Shown: positions 31,705-41,047 of the stretch, piece by piece | Position numbering within the stretch: the first letter of the stretch is position 1 | How the letters are laid out: each line of letters starts with the position of its first letter | From: Rhodobacteraceae bacterium QY30 | GTDB taxonomy: Bacteria > Pseudomonadota > Alphaproteobacteria > Rhodobacterales > Rhodobacteraceae | Direction of reading: 5' to 3' | NCBI GenBank assembly: GCA_002356635.1 | Contig: CP023454.1 | Location: 3,359,501-3,423,500 of the forward strand | Length of the DNA stretch: 64,000 nt | The notes under the pieces: model-generated | The model's input: only the letters and a program-made list of their open reading frames with translations | What the model was told of the DNA's origin: nothing | Database searches by the model: none | Position numbers and translations under genes: made by a program

Positions 31705-33147
31705 TCACGGCCGGAAGGTGAAATTCCGGTCCAGCGTCACGAAGGCCTGGTTCGACTCGGCATTGCCGATGTTGGTTTCGTCATAGGTCCGGAACTGCAC
31801 GCCGCTGACCAGATTCCAGTCGGCCGTCAGCTGCCGGGTATAGGTTCCCCGCAGCGCCGCGCGTTCGACCTTGACACCGGTCGTCGTGTTGTCCGTCACC
31901 CCGTAGTTCGCCGTCAGATCGATCCGCGAGAGGTTGTTGATCTGATAGCCATAGCTGGCAGACAGGCGCGTATTCAGCACATCTTCGCTGGCCGAGTTGG
32001 AACTGGCGCTGCGCGTCAGGCTGACGCTGAAGTCACTGGACTGCAACTGGCGCGAATAGGCAGCCGAACCGATGTAGTTCGTGTTGCCGTCCGCCCCACG
32101 GGTAACGCCCCCCGACAGCGACAGGGTGCCCAGCGGCAGGGTCCAGTCGCGCCCGAAGCTTAGCGACTGGCGGGTGCCGTTGACCGAGAGCGCGGACGTC
32201 GCGCTGCCCCAGATCGTGCCATTGACCAGCGTCTGCGTCAGCGTGACCGTTCCGGTCAGCCCGTCCTGCGATTTGTTCCGCAGTCCGGGAAGGCTGTAAT
32301 CCGTGTCGATCTGCGACCAGCCAAGCGAGGCGTTCAGGACCAGAACGGGGTTGATGTCCTGCTGAAGTCCCAGCGAGAAATCGGTGGTGGTCCGGTCGGT
32401 GCCGTTGGTGTCGGTGGCGACATAATGCGACCAGCCAGCGCTGGCCGTCAGTTGGGTGACCGGCGAGATGCGCATCCCCGCCGAGGTGCGCAAGCTGTCG
32501 GTGCGGCTGTCATACAGACTGGTCGAGGTGGTGTTGGAGTAGTCGTTTTCCGAATGCCGCGCGGTCACGGTAAAGCTGAGCGGCGCCTGAAGGCCGGTCG
32601 TGTAGGTCAGGCCATAGTTCTGCCAGGTCTGCGTGCCGCCGCCGCCGATCAGCGCGTTGGAGTTCTGCTCTTCCTGTTCGACCTTGAACGGATCCAGGAA
32701 TTCCCGGTCGGCTTGGCGATAGCGTGCATCCAGCGACAGACGGCTGTTCTTGCCGTCGCGTGAATAGCTCAACTGCGTGTCGGGGCTTTCAAAGCCCTTG
32801 ATGCTGCGTCCGGGAATTTCGGCAAAGCGCAACACACCCGAACCGCGGAAGATCAGCTTGTCGACCGCGGTGATATTGCTCAGCCCGAAGGAAAGCTTGG
32901 TGTCCCATATGGTCGACGCGCCCTTGGGACCCTTCACCGTCAGCTTGAAGTTGTCGTCGAAGGTCACGCCGGTGCTGACACCCAGGTCCAGCTGCAGGCC
33001 ACCCGGATTGGCAGCCGGTGTTGCACCAGCGCCGCCGGAATAGGCTGCTTGCGCGCCAGCGCCGCCCTGCTGTTGCGAGGCGGCGATGGCAGGATAGAGG
33101 GTCGTTAGTGCCGCGATGACCGCGATCTTGCTGCTCGTTTTCCCCAC
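31705..33147 (-). CDS. outer-membrane beta-barrel protein of PEP-CTERM/EPS systems
   Basis: 480 residues from a GTG with GGGCGGGA upstream. Signal peptide (IAALTTLYPAIAAS), then a Gly/Ala/Gln-rich linker, then about 400 residues of alternating amphipathic strands with many Thr/Ser/Asn and a C-terminal aromatic end (RNFTFRP), typical of outer-membrane barrels. It resembles the PEP-CTERM-associated outer-membrane proteins and may be the EPS secretion porin beside Wza. It is 18 bp after the wza-like gene. Confidence 0.82.
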   Translation of the reverse strand: MGKTSSKIAVIAALTTLYPAIAASQQQGGAGAQAAYSGGAGATPAANPGGLQLDLGVSTGVTFDDNFKLTVKGPKGASTIWDTKLSFGLSNITAVDKLIFRGSGVLRFAEIPGRSIKGFESPDTQLSYSRDGKNSRLSLDARYRQADREFLDPFKVEQEEQNSNALIGGGGTQTWQNYGLTYTTGLQAPLSFTVTARHSENDYSNTTSTSLYDSRTDSLRTSAGMRISPVTQLTASAGWSHYVATDTNGTDRTTTDFSLGLQQDINPVLVLNASLGWSQIDTDYSLPGLRNKSQDGLTGTVTLTQTLVNGTIWGSATSALSVNGTRQSLSFGRDWTLPLGTLSLSGGVTRGADGNTNYIGSAAYSRQLQSSDFSVSLTRSASSNSASEDVLNTRLSASYGYQINNLSRIDLTANYGVTDNTTTGVKVERAALRGTYTRQLTADWNLVSGVQFRTYDETNIGNAESNQAFVTLDRNFTFRP

Positions 33148-33165
33148 CGACTGTCCCGCCCGTTG

Positions 33166-33783
33166 TTATTCGAAAAGCTTGCGTTCCGGCACGACGACCA
33201 CATCGCCCGCCTTGAGAACGATGTTCGGGGCCGACCCGCCGGCCTGAATAGCCTTGTAGTTGAAATTGTAGACAGATTCCAATCCGGTCTTGTGATCGAC
33301 GCGGCGCAGCTGGATGCGCTTGGCGGCGGCGAACTTGGACAGGCCACCGCTGGCCGCCAGGAACTGGAGCAGGGTCGTGCCACGTTCCACCTGGACGATG
33401 CCGGGCTTCGCGACCTCGCCCATCGCGTAGACGTTGATCGGGTTGACGATGGCGCCGGGCGCTGCGGTCGTCCCGGTGGGCGTCTTGGGCTGCGCCAGCT
33501 GGCCGACTGACAGGAAGATCGTCGGCTTGGTCGCAAAGTTCGACGCGAGCGACTCACCGATCTGCGCCCGAACGGAATCGACGGTCTGGCCCGAGGCCTT
33601 CACCGTTCCCGCGAGCGGGACGTTGACCGAACCATCGGGAAGGACCAGCAGCGACCGGTTGAGGGTAGGGTCTTCCAGAACCTCCAACTGCAACACGTCT
33701 CCGGGCTGGATCCGGTAGGAGCTTTGCGCCGCGGCCGGAACGGCAGCCAGCGCGATGACAAGTGCAAGGAGGGTCCTGAGCAT
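33166..33783 (-). CDS. polysaccharide export protein, Wza/EpsA family
   Basis: 205 residues. A signal peptide ends at PAAAQ, and no lipobox cysteine is seen, unlike E. coli Wza. The poly-export domain begins YRIQPGDVLQLEVLEDP, followed by an SLBB-type domain (INVYAMGEVAKPGIVQVERGTTLLQFLAASGGL). It is probably the periplasmic/outer-membrane conduit part for the exopolysaccharide. It is in line with the PrsT-like and barrel genes. Confidence 0.9.
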   Translation of the reverse strand: MLRTLLALVIALAAVPAAAQSSYRIQPGDVLQLEVLEDPTLNRSLLVLPDGSVNVPLAGTVKASGQTVDSVRAQIGESLASNFATKPTIFLSVGQLAQPKTPTGTTAAPGAIVNPINVYAMGEVAKPGIVQVERGTTLLQFLAASGGLSKFAAAKRIQLRRVDHKTGLESVYNFNYKAIQAGGSAPNIVLKAGDVVVVPERKLFE

Positions 33784-33926
33784 GGATTTTTCACCCGTTA
33801 TCTGCGAATCGAAGGCACATTAGGCGGGAATCGCCTGATGCCACAAACCGTTAAAGATGATCCGGAACCAATGTGGCCCATTGATGGCCGGATCGTGCCT
33901 TGCGGGCAACAAAGCAGCCCTGACAC

Positions 33927-36371
33927 TTAGGGAAGTTTTACGCCCTGAGCTGCCAGAGATTCCACCGTTTTTCGCGTATCCACTGCAAAAGGCTGCGAAT
34001 TGTCCTCGGTGATCAGGGCAAGCACGCGCTGGTAGGCCTTCAGCGCCTCGGGCTTGCGGCCCACGGCCTGGTAGGTTTTGGCCAGGTGGTAATGCACGGT
34101 CGGCTCATCCGGCAGATTCTGGGCCGCACGCTCAAGCTCCGGAACGGCTTCGGCATGGTTGCCGCGCAGGAAGGCTATCCAGCCGTAGGTGTCCTGATAA
34201 GGTCCGACGTTGCTGCCCCGCAGGCGGCGGGCGATGACCTCGGCCTTGGCCAGGCTTTCGGGATCGGTGCGATAGTTCGACAGCAGGCTGGCCAAGTTGT
34301 TGGCGACGATCGGATTGGCGCTGTTCTGCTTGTAAAGCCCCTCGTAGATGGCGATTGCCTCCTCGATCTTGCCGTCCTGCTCCAGGCGGCCGGCCTTGGC
34401 CCACAACAACTCTCCCTCCTCGGGAAACACGGCCAGGGCTTCCTCCAGAACGGCAGCCGCCTTTTCGCGGTGTCCGCCCGCCGCCATCATCCGGTAAAGC
34501 GCCATCCAGACCGGAAGCCGCTTGTTGTCTTGCGCCAGAAGCGCTCGATAGCCAGCTTCGGCCCCCGCGGTGTCGCCTTTCAGCGCCAGGATCGACGCAT
34601 CAAGGAACTTCAGCGTCGGTTCCTCGGGGTTCTGTTTCAGCAGTTCGGCCAGATAGGCTTGCGCCTTGTCGACCTCATTGTTGGCCAGATGGGCGCGGAC
34701 CACGGCGATCTTCGACGGCAGGCCGGCGTCTTTCGCGCTGGCCAGATCCTGAAGATAGTTCAGGGCCTCCGCCGTTCTTTGCTGCCCGGCCAGGATCGCG
34801 GTGTTCAGCGCCTCGGCCGCAGACTTCGCAGTGGGATCGGCGATCTGCGCCAGCTGCCGGGCCACATCCCCGGCCCGGTTCCAGTCGTTCATCGCAACAT
34901 AGACCTGTCCCAGCGGCACCAGCAGCATCACGGTGCCCGGCGACAGCCGCAGAGAATCCAGCAGCACGCTTTCCGCCGGCAGAAGTTTCTCATCCGCCAT
35001 CAGCCACTGCGCATAGCGGACCGATTCCGCCGGCGCGCGGCCCGACGCCTCAACGGCGGAAGCCAGCATCTCGCGCATCAGGTCGCGGTTGCCGTCACGT
35101 TCGTAGGCCTGCGCCATCAGCGTCATCACCGAGGCGTCGCGCGGGCTGACGCCGAGCGCGGTGCGCAGCAGCGTGATCGCTTCACCGACGTTGTCGTCCA
35201 GGATCAGCCATCCCGCTTTCAGTTTCAGCGCCTCGACATCGTTCGAGTTCTCGGCCAGCACTTCCTCGACCAGCGCGCGGGCCGCGACCTGATTGCCCGC
35301 CACCGACTGCATCCGGGCCAGGCCGACCTTGATCTTGGCCATATCCTCGGCCGGGCCGCCCTGCTTCACGATCGCCTGCATCTCGGCAATCGCCTCGTCG
35401 CGCTTGCCCATGTCGAACAGGAAGCCCGCCCGCGCCGAACGCAGCACCGACGATGCATTGCCCGCGGCGATGATCCTGTCCAGTTCGGCCGTTGCAGCCT
35501 CAAGGCCGCGCTGTTCCGCCAGGAAGCGGATCAGGATCAGCGTGCGGTCCATGTCGTCGGGCCGGGCGGCGATCCGTTCGCGCAGATGGGCTTCCGCCTT
35601 GTCCTTCTGGTCACGCGCCAGATACCAGCGGACCAGCGCGTCCGCCATTTCGGGCGCATCGGGGAAGCGGTTGACCATCTCGATCAACCCGGCCTCCACC
35701 TTTTCCATGTCGTTCTGGGCCGCATAGACCGACAGCCGCGTCGCATACAGCGTCGTGTCGTCGGGGGTCATGGCGATGGTTTCGTCCAGTTCCTTCAGCG
35801 CCGCGGCAAGGTCGTGCTGGCGCAACATGTCGTCGATGACGATGCGCCGCAGCATGATCCGGTCGGGGTGTTGCTGGCGCAGCTTGCGGGCTTCGGCGGC
35901 CGCGCGGACCATGGCGTCGGCGTCATTGGCTTCGGTCGCCTGACCGTAGTCCATCACGACCTTGTCCAGCATGGCCTCGGGGTCGTTCGGCGCGATGGCG
36001 AAGACCGCATCTAGGTTCTTGCGGGCCTCGGCCCAGTTCCCCGATTGCACCGCGATCGAGGCCAGCGCCCGCCGGCCTTCCAGATCGTCGGGATATTGCT
36101 CCACCAGGCGCAGGTACTGGCCATAGGCCTCGCGCAGGTTGCCGCGCTGCACCTCGGCGCGCGCATAGGCCAGGCGCGCTTCCTTGTGCCGGCCGTTCAG
36201 CTTGAAGACATTGCGGAATTCGACAAGAGCCCGGTCGACGTCACCCTTTTCCAGGTATTCCAGGCCGGACTGATAATATTTCTCGGCGCGCTGCTCGGAG
36301 GAATCGCATGCCGACAGGAAACCAACGGATGCCGCAACCGCAACCGCGGCGATCGTTCTACGAAGGGTCAT
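33927..36371 (-). CDS. prsT: PrsT-like TPR lipoprotein of the PEP-CTERM/EPS system
   Basis: 814 residues from the ATG at 36371 with AGAGGA upstream; a start at 36455 would hide the signal. The lipobox FLSAC (residues 18-22) marks a lipoprotein. The rest is about 20 tetratricopeptide-type helical pairs (for example AEKYYQSGLEYLEKGDVDRALVEFRNV-type units) from residue 30 to the end. In exosortase systems PrsT is a large TPR protein encoded with the EPS locus and is thought to scaffold secretion. The minus-strand order is prsT, wza, barrel. Confidence 0.88.
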   Translation of the reverse strand: MTLRRTIAAVAVAASVGFLSACDSSEQRAEKYYQSGLEYLEKGDVDRALVEFRNVFKLNGRHKEARLAYARAEVQRGNLREAYGQYLRLVEQYPDDLEGRRALASIAVQSGNWAEARKNLDAVFAIAPNDPEAMLDKVVMDYGQATEANDADAMVRAAAEARKLRQQHPDRIMLRRIVIDDMLRQHDLAAALKELDETIAMTPDDTTLYATRLSVYAAQNDMEKVEAGLIEMVNRFPDAPEMADALVRWYLARDQKDKAEAHLRERIAARPDDMDRTLILIRFLAEQRGLEAATAELDRIIAAGNASSVLRSARAGFLFDMGKRDEAIAEMQAIVKQGGPAEDMAKIKVGLARMQSVAGNQVAARALVEEVLAENSNDVEALKLKAGWLILDDNVGEAITLLRTALGVSPRDASVMTLMAQAYERDGNRDLMREMLASAVEASGRAPAESVRYAQWLMADEKLLPAESVLLDSLRLSPGTVMLLVPLGQVYVAMNDWNRAGDVARQLAQIADPTAKSAAEALNTAILAGQQRTAEALNYLQDLASAKDAGLPSKIAVVRAHLANNEVDKAQAYLAELLKQNPEEPTLKFLDASILALKGDTAGAEAGYRALLAQDNKRLPVWMALYRMMAAGGHREKAAAVLEEALAVFPEEGELLWAKAGRLEQDGKIEEAIAIYEGLYKQNSANPIVANNLASLLSNYRTDPESLAKAEVIARRLRGSNVGPYQDTYGWIAFLRGNHAEAVPELERAAQNLPDEPTVHYHLAKTYQAVGRKPEALKAYQRVLALITEDNSQPFAVDTRKTVESLAAQGVKLP

Positions 36372-36512
36372 GCATTCCTCTTGCCAGCACTCATCGAATC
36401 TTAATCTACCGACCGTGGCAGCAAACTGTGGCAACGGCTTGAAAGGCCATGTCACGACTACGTCAGATTGTCACGGTGCTAAGCGCCGCACGCAAGCCGG
36501 CCGTCCGGGAAA

Positions 36513-37202
36513 TCAGTAGCCTGTGCCCTTCAGGACAACGCTGACCGTCGAAAGGACAAGCCGCACGTCGGTGGCAAGGCAAAGCGACAGGTCATATTCC
36601 CGATCATAATCTGCGCGCTGGGCAAAGGTGCATTGATTGCGATCCGACACCTGCCAGGGCCCGGTAATCCCGGGGCGCAGGGAATAGTAGGCCGTTCCCG
36701 GGTAAAGTTCGCGCTGCGAGGGCATCATCGGACGGGGGCCGACGATGGACATGTCACCCACCAGCACGTTCCACATTTGCGGCAATTCATCCAGGGACAA
36801 CTTGCGCAGGTAACGCCCGACTGCAGTGATGCGGGGGTCGCGCTTCAGCTTCTGCGTCGCCTCCCACTCCGCCCGCGCGGCAGGATCGGCGGCGAGGTGT
36901 TTCTCCAGCTGCCGGTCGGCGTTCGGAACCATCGTGCGCAGCTTGAGCATCGCAAACGTCCGCCCGCCGCGCCCGACGCGTTCGTTCCAGTAGAAGGGGG
37001 ACTTTCCGTCCAGCGCGATGATCACGGCCAGGACCGCGATGACCGGCACCACGACGATGCTGCTGAGCAGGACGATCAGCACATCCAGGGCCCGCTTCGC
37101 ACCGTTCCGGTACAGCCCCGGACGGCACTGAACCGCAACCAGCCCGATGGGCGTGCTTGAGCGGTTCAGGTTGTCGTCAATGTCGTTCAAATGCACCGTC
37201 AT
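36513..37202 (-). CDS. undecaprenyl-phosphate sugar phosphotransferase (ExoY/WcaJ C-terminal type)
   Basis: 229 residues with AGGAG 7 nt before the ATG. One membrane segment (about 38-65) precedes the catalytic part: KRALDVLIVLL, GRTFAMLKLRTM, KLSLDELPQMWNVL and GDMSIVGPRPM. It transfers the first sugar-1-phosphate to undecaprenyl phosphate and so starts repeat-unit assembly. It is divergent from the ATPase/Wzz/kinase operon. Confidence 0.93.
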   Translation of the reverse strand: MTVHLNDIDDNLNRSSTPIGLVAVQCRPGLYRNGAKRALDVLIVLLSSIVVVPVIAVLAVIIALDGKSPFYWNERVGRGGRTFAMLKLRTMVPNADRQLEKHLAADPAARAEWEATQKLKRDPRITAVGRYLRKLSLDELPQMWNVLVGDMSIVGPRPMMPSQRELYPGTAYYSLRPGITGPWQVSDRNQCTFAQRADYDREYDLSLCLATDVRLVLSTVSVVLKGTGY

Positions 37203-37665
37203 ACCAGGCTCCTACCCGGATGGCCCAAGACATTGGCCACAGGTCGGGTTCCCACCACACTCACTACACCGAATCCACGATGCGGCAGCGACGTAACAGT
37301 CTTACCACCCGCCACCCGCGGAAGAAATCTTCAATACGGATTAGGGGCTTGTTTCAGCGAAGCCACGCCGCCTTCCGGCCCGATCCGTCGCCAAAGCTGG
37401 GCTAACCTTCATAACTGTTTCGCGTGCGTTAACAAACTGCGCCGGATAACAAATCCGTTACAAAATCCGGCGAAGCGATCCCTGGTATGTCGATCCGGCC
37501 AATTTCCCCGCTTGCCGGAACGATCTGCGCCGCGGGCCCTTATTGATGTCATGAAGTTGCCGAACTTGTGTAGTCGATTCCTTGGTGAACATCCGTGCCG
37601 TTCGGGGTAAACACCGTTCGGCCAAGGATGCCATGCGCCTGTAGCAATAGTGAGTGGAAAGCCGA
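37203..37665. other. 463-bp divergent intergenic region of the EPS core
   Basis: No convincing gene. It separates the sugar transferase from the ATPase gene. It holds three TAACAAA-like direct repeats (37430, 37447, 37459) and the inverted repeat CCGGAT/ATCCGG (37442-37447 and 37465-37470), more A/T-rich than the surroundings. A regulatory role is likely. Confidence 0.6.
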
Positions 37666-38556
37666 ATGAACAAAGTCGTGGAGACCCGAAAGGACGACGC
37701 GGGCAGTATCGGCTTCTACATGGATTTCTTCGGGTTCCGCGAACGGCCCTTCACCCTGGTGCCGGACCCGGATTTCCTGTTCTGGTCGGCCCAGCATCGC
37801 CGTGCCTATTCGGTGCTTGAGTTCGGGATCCTGTCGCGCGCGCCGATCACCCTGGTCACCGGCGGCGTCGGATGCGGCAAGACGACCCTTCTGCGCGAGT
37901 TGCTGCGCCAGTTCGAAGGCAAGGTGACGGTGGGCCTGATCTCGAATGCCCAAGGCGGCCGGGGTGAGTTGATACAATGGGTCCTGAACAGCCTCGGCGT
38001 TCCGTTCGACCCGGGTGTCGGATATGTTCGCCTGTTCCAGACCCTTCAGGATTTCCTGATCAACGAATATGCCTCGGGCCGACGTGTCGTCCTGATCTTC
38101 GATGAGGCGCAGAACCTCTCGCCCGAAAGCCTCGAAGAATTGCGGATGCTGACCAACATCAACTCGGGCAAGGACGAGATCATCCAGCTGGTCCTGGTGG
38201 GCCAGCCCGAGCTGCGGGAGATGATCCTGGACCCGTCCCTGCGCCAGTTGGCGCAACGGATCGCGGCAAGCTTCCACCTCATGCCGCTGGACGACAAGGC
38301 GGTGCGGGAACTTGTGGCGCATCGCCTTGCCGCGGCGGGTGGAACCGGGCAAGAAATCACGCCGCAGGCCGCAAGCATGATCCACGGCGTGACGCATGGC
38401 GTCCCCCGGCTGGTCAATCAGCTTTGCGATATGGCATTACTTTACGCGTGGAGCATGGACCACCACCACGTCGACGAAAGAATTGTGCAATCTGTGCTGG
38501 ATGACGGTGTGTTCTTCGCAGCCCAGATCGCCGCCGAGGAAGAGAAGAGAAAATGA
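37666..38556 (+). CDS. XrtA/EPS-system ATPase of the ExeA/GspA type
   Basis: 296 residues from the ATG at 37666 (a GTG at 37654 would add four). The opening FYMDFFGFRERPFTLVPDP is typical of ExeA-like ATPases in exosortase loci. Walker A GGVGCGKTT is at 66-74 and Walker B VVLIFDEAQ at 141-149. AAA+ ATPases of this type probably power or gate secretion through the cell wall. It overlaps the Wzz-like gene by ATGA. Confidence 0.9.
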   Translation: MNKVVETRKDDAGSIGFYMDFFGFRERPFTLVPDPDFLFWSAQHRRAYSVLEFGILSRAPITLVTGGVGCGKTTLLRELLRQFEGKVTVGLISNAQGGRGELIQWVLNSLGVPFDPGVGYVRLFQTLQDFLINEYASGRRVVLIFDEAQNLSPESLEELRMLTNINSGKDEIIQLVLVGQPELREMILDPSLRQLAQRIAASFHLMPLDDKAVRELVAHRLAAAGGTGQEITPQAASMIHGVTHGVPRLVNQLCDMALLYAWSMDHHHVDERIVQSVLDDGVFFAAQIAAEEEKRK

Positions 38557-40109
38557 ACCTGGATTTCAACTACTACATCGCAGTCTTCCTGCGGCGCATC
38601 CAATATTTCATCGTCGTCTCGGCCCTTGTCGCGGCAACCGCCATCGCCGCTTCGGTCCTGCTGCCGCCCACTTACTGGGCGCAGGCCATTCTCCTGGTCG
38701 AACCGGCGCAGATCCCCGGCCAGCTGGCGCCGCCCACGGTGCAGTCGGCAGCGCTGGAGCAGTTGCAGGTCATGCAGTCCAAGCTGATGACCCGCGCCAA
38801 CCTGTTGCAGATCGCCAAGGAACAGAAGGCCGTGCGCAACATGGAGGGCATGAGCCCCGACGAGATCGTCGAGGCCATGCGCTCCCAGACCTCGATCACC
38901 AACAAGGCCGGCAAGGAGCAGGCGACGGTGATGACGATCGGGTTCTCGGGGCCCACGGCCAAGGCCACGGCCGAAGTCGTCAATCAGTATGTGACGCTGA
39001 TCCTGAAGGACAGCGTGGCCACCCGGACCGAGGCGACGCGCGACACGCTGGGCTTTTTCGACCAGGACGTGAAGACGCTGGGGCTGCAACTGGACGAACT
39101 GTCATCCAAGATCCTGGCCTTCAAGGAAAAGAACAAGGACGCCTTGCCCGACACCCTGTCGTTCCGCCTGACCCAGCAGACCAGCCTTCAGGACCGGATA
39201 TCGACGGAAGAGCGCAACATCTCGGCGCTGCAGGAAGAACGGGCGCGACTGATCGCCATCTTCAAGTCGACCGGTCAGATCGACGCTGCCAACACTGCGG
39301 CGGCCCAGACCCCGGAAGCCAAGCAGCTGGCGGCCTTGCAGGCCCAGTTGCAGCAGTTGCTGGCCGTCTATTCCGAGGACAATCCCAAGATCAAGATGCT
39401 GCGGGCGCAGATCGCGCAGCAGGAAAACATCGTCAAGATGCAGGTTCCGGTGGCACCCGGCGCACAGACGACCGCTCCGGCCGGATCGCCCGCATCCATG
39501 CTGGATGTGCAGATCGCCTCGATCGATGCGCGGATCGGGCAGGCCCAGGCCGCCCGCGACAAGCTGACAGAACAGCTCAAGGTTCTGACGGACACGATCG
39601 ACCGGACCCCGGCGAACCAGATTGCGCTGGATGCCCTGAACCGCGACCTGATGAACATCCAGTCGCAGTACAACACCGCCGTCGCCAAGCAGTCGCAGGC
39701 CGCGGCCGCCGACCGCATTGAATCGATGTCGAAGGGCGAGAAGGTTGCCGTGATCGAAGGCGCAACGGTGCCCGACCGTCCGCTGAAACCCAAGCGGCTG
39801 CTGATCGCGGCGGGTGGTGTCTTCGGCGGCATCTTCCTGGGCCTGGGGACCATCCTGCTGATCGAGCTTCTCAACAGGTCGGTTCGCCGTCCGAAAGATC
39901 TGGTCAAGGCCTTCGGAATCACCCCGATCGCCACCGTTCCCTATATCCGCACGCCGCATGAAACCGTCGCCCGACGCTCGATGTTTCTGGCCCTTCTCGG
40001 TCTGGCGGTGATCGGAATTCCGGCGCTGATCTACGCCATTCACATCTATTACCTGCCGCTGGATGTGCTTCTGTCCAGGGCAGCCGCCAAGGTTGGCATT
40101 CGTCTCTGA
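38553..40109 (+). CDS. Wzz/Wzc-N-type polysaccharide chain-length determinant
   Basis: 518 residues. An N-terminal membrane helix (about 17-37) and a C-terminal one (about 425-445) flank a long coiled-coil periplasmic part (about 110-400), as in Wzz. A conserved PDRPLKPKRLL stretch precedes the second helix. A third hydrophobic segment (about 480-500) is unusual but seen in XrtA-type proteins. No kinase domain is fused; the kinase is the next gene. It controls chain length. Confidence 0.9.
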   Translation: MNLDFNYYIAVFLRRIQYFIVVSALVAATAIAASVLLPPTYWAQAILLVEPAQIPGQLAPPTVQSAALEQLQVMQSKLMTRANLLQIAKEQKAVRNMEGMSPDEIVEAMRSQTSITNKAGKEQATVMTIGFSGPTAKATAEVVNQYVTLILKDSVATRTEATRDTLGFFDQDVKTLGLQLDELSSKILAFKEKNKDALPDTLSFRLTQQTSLQDRISTEERNISALQEERARLIAIFKSTGQIDAANTAAAQTPEAKQLAALQAQLQQLLAVYSEDNPKIKMLRAQIAQQENIVKMQVPVAPGAQTTAPAGSPASMLDVQIASIDARIGQAQAARDKLTEQLKVLTDTIDRTPANQIALDALNRDLMNIQSQYNTAVAKQSQAAAADRIESMSKGEKVAVIEGATVPDRPLKPKRLLIAAGGVFGGIFLGLGTILLIELLNRSVRRPKDLVKAFGITPIATVPYIRTPHETVARRSMFLALLGLAVIGIPALIYAIHIYYLPLDVLLSRAAAKVGIRL

Positions 40110-40153
40110 CATCGATGCCGCACCCGGGCGGAGCAATATTTAGGAATTGAGCC

Positions 40154-40978
40154 ATGGAAAGACTTGAAGCCGCATTGGCAAAGGCGCGCGAGATGCGCCA
40201 GTCGGCGCTGGGCGCCAAGGCACCGCAAGAGGTGGGGGCAAGGCCATCGGCCGCGGCTTCGGTCGACGCGCTCTGGGCCTCGCTTCCCGACTTCTATCTG
40301 GATGAAGAGCGGGCGCAGAGGTTCCGTATCACCACGCTGAAGGGGGGCAAGGACGCGGGCCCCTATGACATGCTGCGGTCCCGGACCTTGCGTGCCATGA
40401 AGGAAAAGGGCTGGCGGCGGCTGGCCGTGACGTCCCCGGATCCGGGCTGCGGCAAGACGACCATCTCGATGAACCTGGCCTTCAGCCTGGCGCGGCAAAA
40501 GGATCTGCGGGTCATGCTGGCCGATCTGGACCTGCGCCGTCCGTCGCTGTTGAAGGCCTTGGGTGGAACGGTGAAATCGTCATTCTGGGAAGTGCTGGAT
40601 CGGCGGGCTGCCCTGGAAGACTGCGCCATGCGCTATGGTGACAACCTTCTGGTGGCGATGAACCGTGGACCGGCGGCGCATCCCGCCGAACTGCTGCAGT
40701 CGCCGCAGACGATCGCGGTCCTGAACGAGATCGAGGCGCAGTGGCGGCCTGACATCATCATCTTCGACATGTCCCCCCTGCTGGCCAGCGATGACAACCT
40801 GGGGTTCCTGGGCAATTGCGACAGCGCGCTGCTGGTCGCTGCATCGGAAAGCACGACGATGAACAACATCGACCTGTGCGAAAAGGAACTGGCTGGCCTG
40901 ACCAATGTCCTGGGGATCGTGCTGAACAAGTGTCGTTATCAGGACGATTCGGTGGGCTACAGTTACGGGCACTACTAG
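40154..40978 (+). CDS. CpsD/CapB-type tyrosine autokinase
   Basis: 274 residues, cytoplasmic, no membrane segment. Walker A PDPGCGKTT (95-103), Walker A' MLADLDLRRP (121-130) and Walker B IIIFDMSP mark a BY-kinase. The C-terminus DSVGYSYGHY is the short Tyr cluster used for autophosphorylation. It works with the separate Wzz-like gene just upstream to control export. It is the last gene of the operon and is followed by a bidirectional terminator. Confidence 0.93.
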   Translation: MERLEAALAKAREMRQSALGAKAPQEVGARPSAAASVDALWASLPDFYLDEERAQRFRITTLKGGKDAGPYDMLRSRTLRAMKEKGWRRLAVTSPDPGCGKTTISMNLAFSLARQKDLRVMLADLDLRRPSLLKALGGTVKSSFWEVLDRRAALEDCAMRYGDNLLVAMNRGPAAHPAELLQSPQTIAVLNEIEAQWRPDIIIFDMSPLLASDDNLGFLGNCDSALLVAASESTTMNNIDLCEKELAGLTNVLGIVLNKCRYQDDSVGYSYGHY

Positions 40979-41002
40979 CCCAGGCAAAGCCACCTGAAAC
41001 GA

Positions 41003-41028
41003 AAAGGCCGGGTTCGCACCCGGCCTTT
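41003..41028. terminator. bidirectional terminator
   Basis: An 11-bp perfect stem AAAGGCCGGGT/ACCCGGCCTTT (41003-41013 with 41018-41028) separates the tyrosine kinase from the convergent VPLPA-CTERM gene and can end both. Confidence 0.85.
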
Positions 41029-41047
41029 CCAATTCGCGCCTGAAGGA

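Noticed and set aside
34086-36014. Plus-strand frame of 642 codons opposite the TPR lipoprotein
   Set aside because: Repeated Arg/Gln/His-rich sequence mirrors the TPR repeats of the real gene.
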